From Lachnospiraceae bacterium (GTDB lineage: Bacteria > Bacillota > Clostridia > Lachnospirales > Lachnospiraceae), in the NCBI GenBank assembly GCA_900753685.1, contig CAAEAB010000049.1, forward strand, positions 1 through 6,256: a stretch of DNA of 6,256 nucleotides, given 5' to 3'. A program made the position numbers and the translations under genes. Below, in pieces: positions 5,571 to 6,256 of the stretch. The notes below the pieces were generated by a model. That model was not told the DNA's origin, ran no database searches, and saw only the letters and a program-made list of their open reading frames with translations. Position 1 is the stretch's first letter. The number at the start of each line of letters is the position of its first letter.

Positions 5571-6256
5571 TTAGAATTTAAAATATGAATTTACCCTATC
5601 TATATCCCATAATATGGATCCAAAAATAACCATTAATTGATCTCGTGGATCATCAAATAAAGCATAAAAATGTTTCCACTGAATATTTGGAAAATCCGTC
5701 TTAACTTGATATGCGCCTCCTCCTATAAGAAGAATATCTATTCCAAATAATTCACGTCCTACATACCCATAGTGTATATTTCCTATATCGTCATTTCTTA
5801 ATGCTATCCCGTTAAATGTGTAAGTAAAATTATCACTAAAACTCCAATTTGACTGATTTTTCAAATCCCAATCGCCACCTGTTTTTACTTTATTTATAAA
5901 ATATAATGCTGCTAATATAAGTCCATAGTTTTTCTCATATTCCCTTAATTCTTCGGCATTTTTTCTCATTTCATTAGTCAGCTTCCATGTTATATCAACA
6001 ACAGGCTTTGTTTTTGGTGCAGATTTCCTTTCATAGTTTCCTATATACTCCCAGTTATCATGTCTCCAATTACCTTTTGCGTCGTACCAACATTCTCCTA
6101 AAATATCTATACGATTTACGGAATTATTCTCGCAATATACATACATATTACAACCATTGATCCCACGGCCTGTTGACACATACCTATCAGGACTGACAAA
6201 TCGGCAAATTTCAGGGCTATAGTATCGGCTGGATACATAGTAAAGCTTCGTTTCAG
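5571..6256 (-). CDS. RHS repeat-associated core protein, C-terminal end with a toxin-44-like tip (N-terminus beyond window)
   Basis: The frame is open to the right edge; 228 codons, the first incomplete, are visible before the TAA at 5571. The first complete residues, ETKLYYVSSRYYSPEICRF then VSPDRYVSTGRG and NMYVYCENN, are the canonical end of an RHS core (fragment residues 1-44), the shell that encloses and delivers a variable C-terminal toxin. After the junction (SVNRIDILGE, 45-54) the tip changes character. From about 85 to 227 it resembles the polymorphic 'bacterial toxin 44' family: KVKTGGDWDLK (122-132), DIGNIHYGYVG (156-166), and DDPRDQ (201-206) near the end. The family assignment rests on recognised motif spacing; its biochemical activity is not asserted here. 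Such proteins are secreted or surface-displayed and act in contact-dependent competition between related cells. A GTG within the core (6179) is not a start, since core sequence continues upstream of it. The tip is markedly AT-rich. Confidence 0.85.
   Translation of the reverse strand, partial: ETKLYYVSSRYYSPEICRFVSPDRYVSTGRGINGCNMYVYCENNSVNRIDILGECWYDAKGNWRHDNWEYIGNYERKSAPKTKPVVDITWKLTNEMRKNAEELREYEKNYGLILAALYFINKVKTGGDWDLKNQSNWSFSDNFTYTFNGIALRNDDIGNIHYGYVGRELFGIDILLIGGGAYQVKTDFPNIQWKHFYALFDDPRDQLMVIFGSILWDIDRVNSYFKF

Noticed and set aside
5571..6179. A free-standing 202-aa protein starting at the GTG at 6179
   Set aside because: The frame continues upstream to the window edge with clear RHS core sequence, so the GTG is an internal valine.

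Overview
The window looks like chromosomal DNA from a low-to-mid GC Gram-positive anaerobe, probably a gut Clostridia member (Lachnospiraceae-like). The reasons are the strong AAGGAG/AGGAGG ribosome binding sites, the sigma-A type promoters, and the gene families: a MepA/DinF-type MATE transporter, a COG2509-type FAD dehydrogenase, a short (YaaO/SpeA-type) Orn/Lys/Arg decarboxylase, and a Firmicutes-style RHS core. The taxonomic call is an inference; no marker gene is present.

Left part (1-3434, minus strand): a probable three-gene operon is read right to left from a good promoter (TTGCCA, 17-bp spacer, TATGAT with extended TGn). It encodes an FAD-dependent dehydrogenase (3285-1888), a PLP-dependent Orn/Lys/Arg decarboxylase family protein (1895-420) and a guanylate-kinase-like P-loop kinase (448 to beyond base 1, cut by the window edge). 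Successive genes overlap by 8 and 29 bases, which suggests translational coupling. In Bacillus subtilis the homologous decarboxylase gene yaaO lies next to tmk; here a guanylate-kinase-like gene follows it.

Middle (3286-4876): a compact divergent intergenic region carries a second promoter and several short repeats, and drives a MATE multidrug/Na+ antiporter-type gene on the plus strand (3435-4814). That gene converges on the next block, and a hairpin at 4848-4876 lies between the two.

Right part (4857-6256, minus strand): this block is distinctly AT-rich (15 of 60 G+C in a hand-counted stretch, against 32 of 60 in the decarboxylase). It holds the C-terminal end of an RHS-repeat protein whose variable tip resembles the polymorphic 'bacterial toxin 44' family. 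After a 54-base gap with a perfect 13-bp inverted repeat comes a small three-TM membrane protein of no recognised family, the obvious candidate for the cognate immunity protein. G+C falls from 26/60 in the RHS core to 12/60 inside the toxin tip, as expected for a swapped-in toxin/immunity cassette. This toxin-immunity pair is the most interesting content of the window; the rest is ordinary housekeeping or accessory metabolism. No tRNA, rRNA, CRISPR array or insertion sequence was seen, and there is no gene-free stretch longer than 300 bases.
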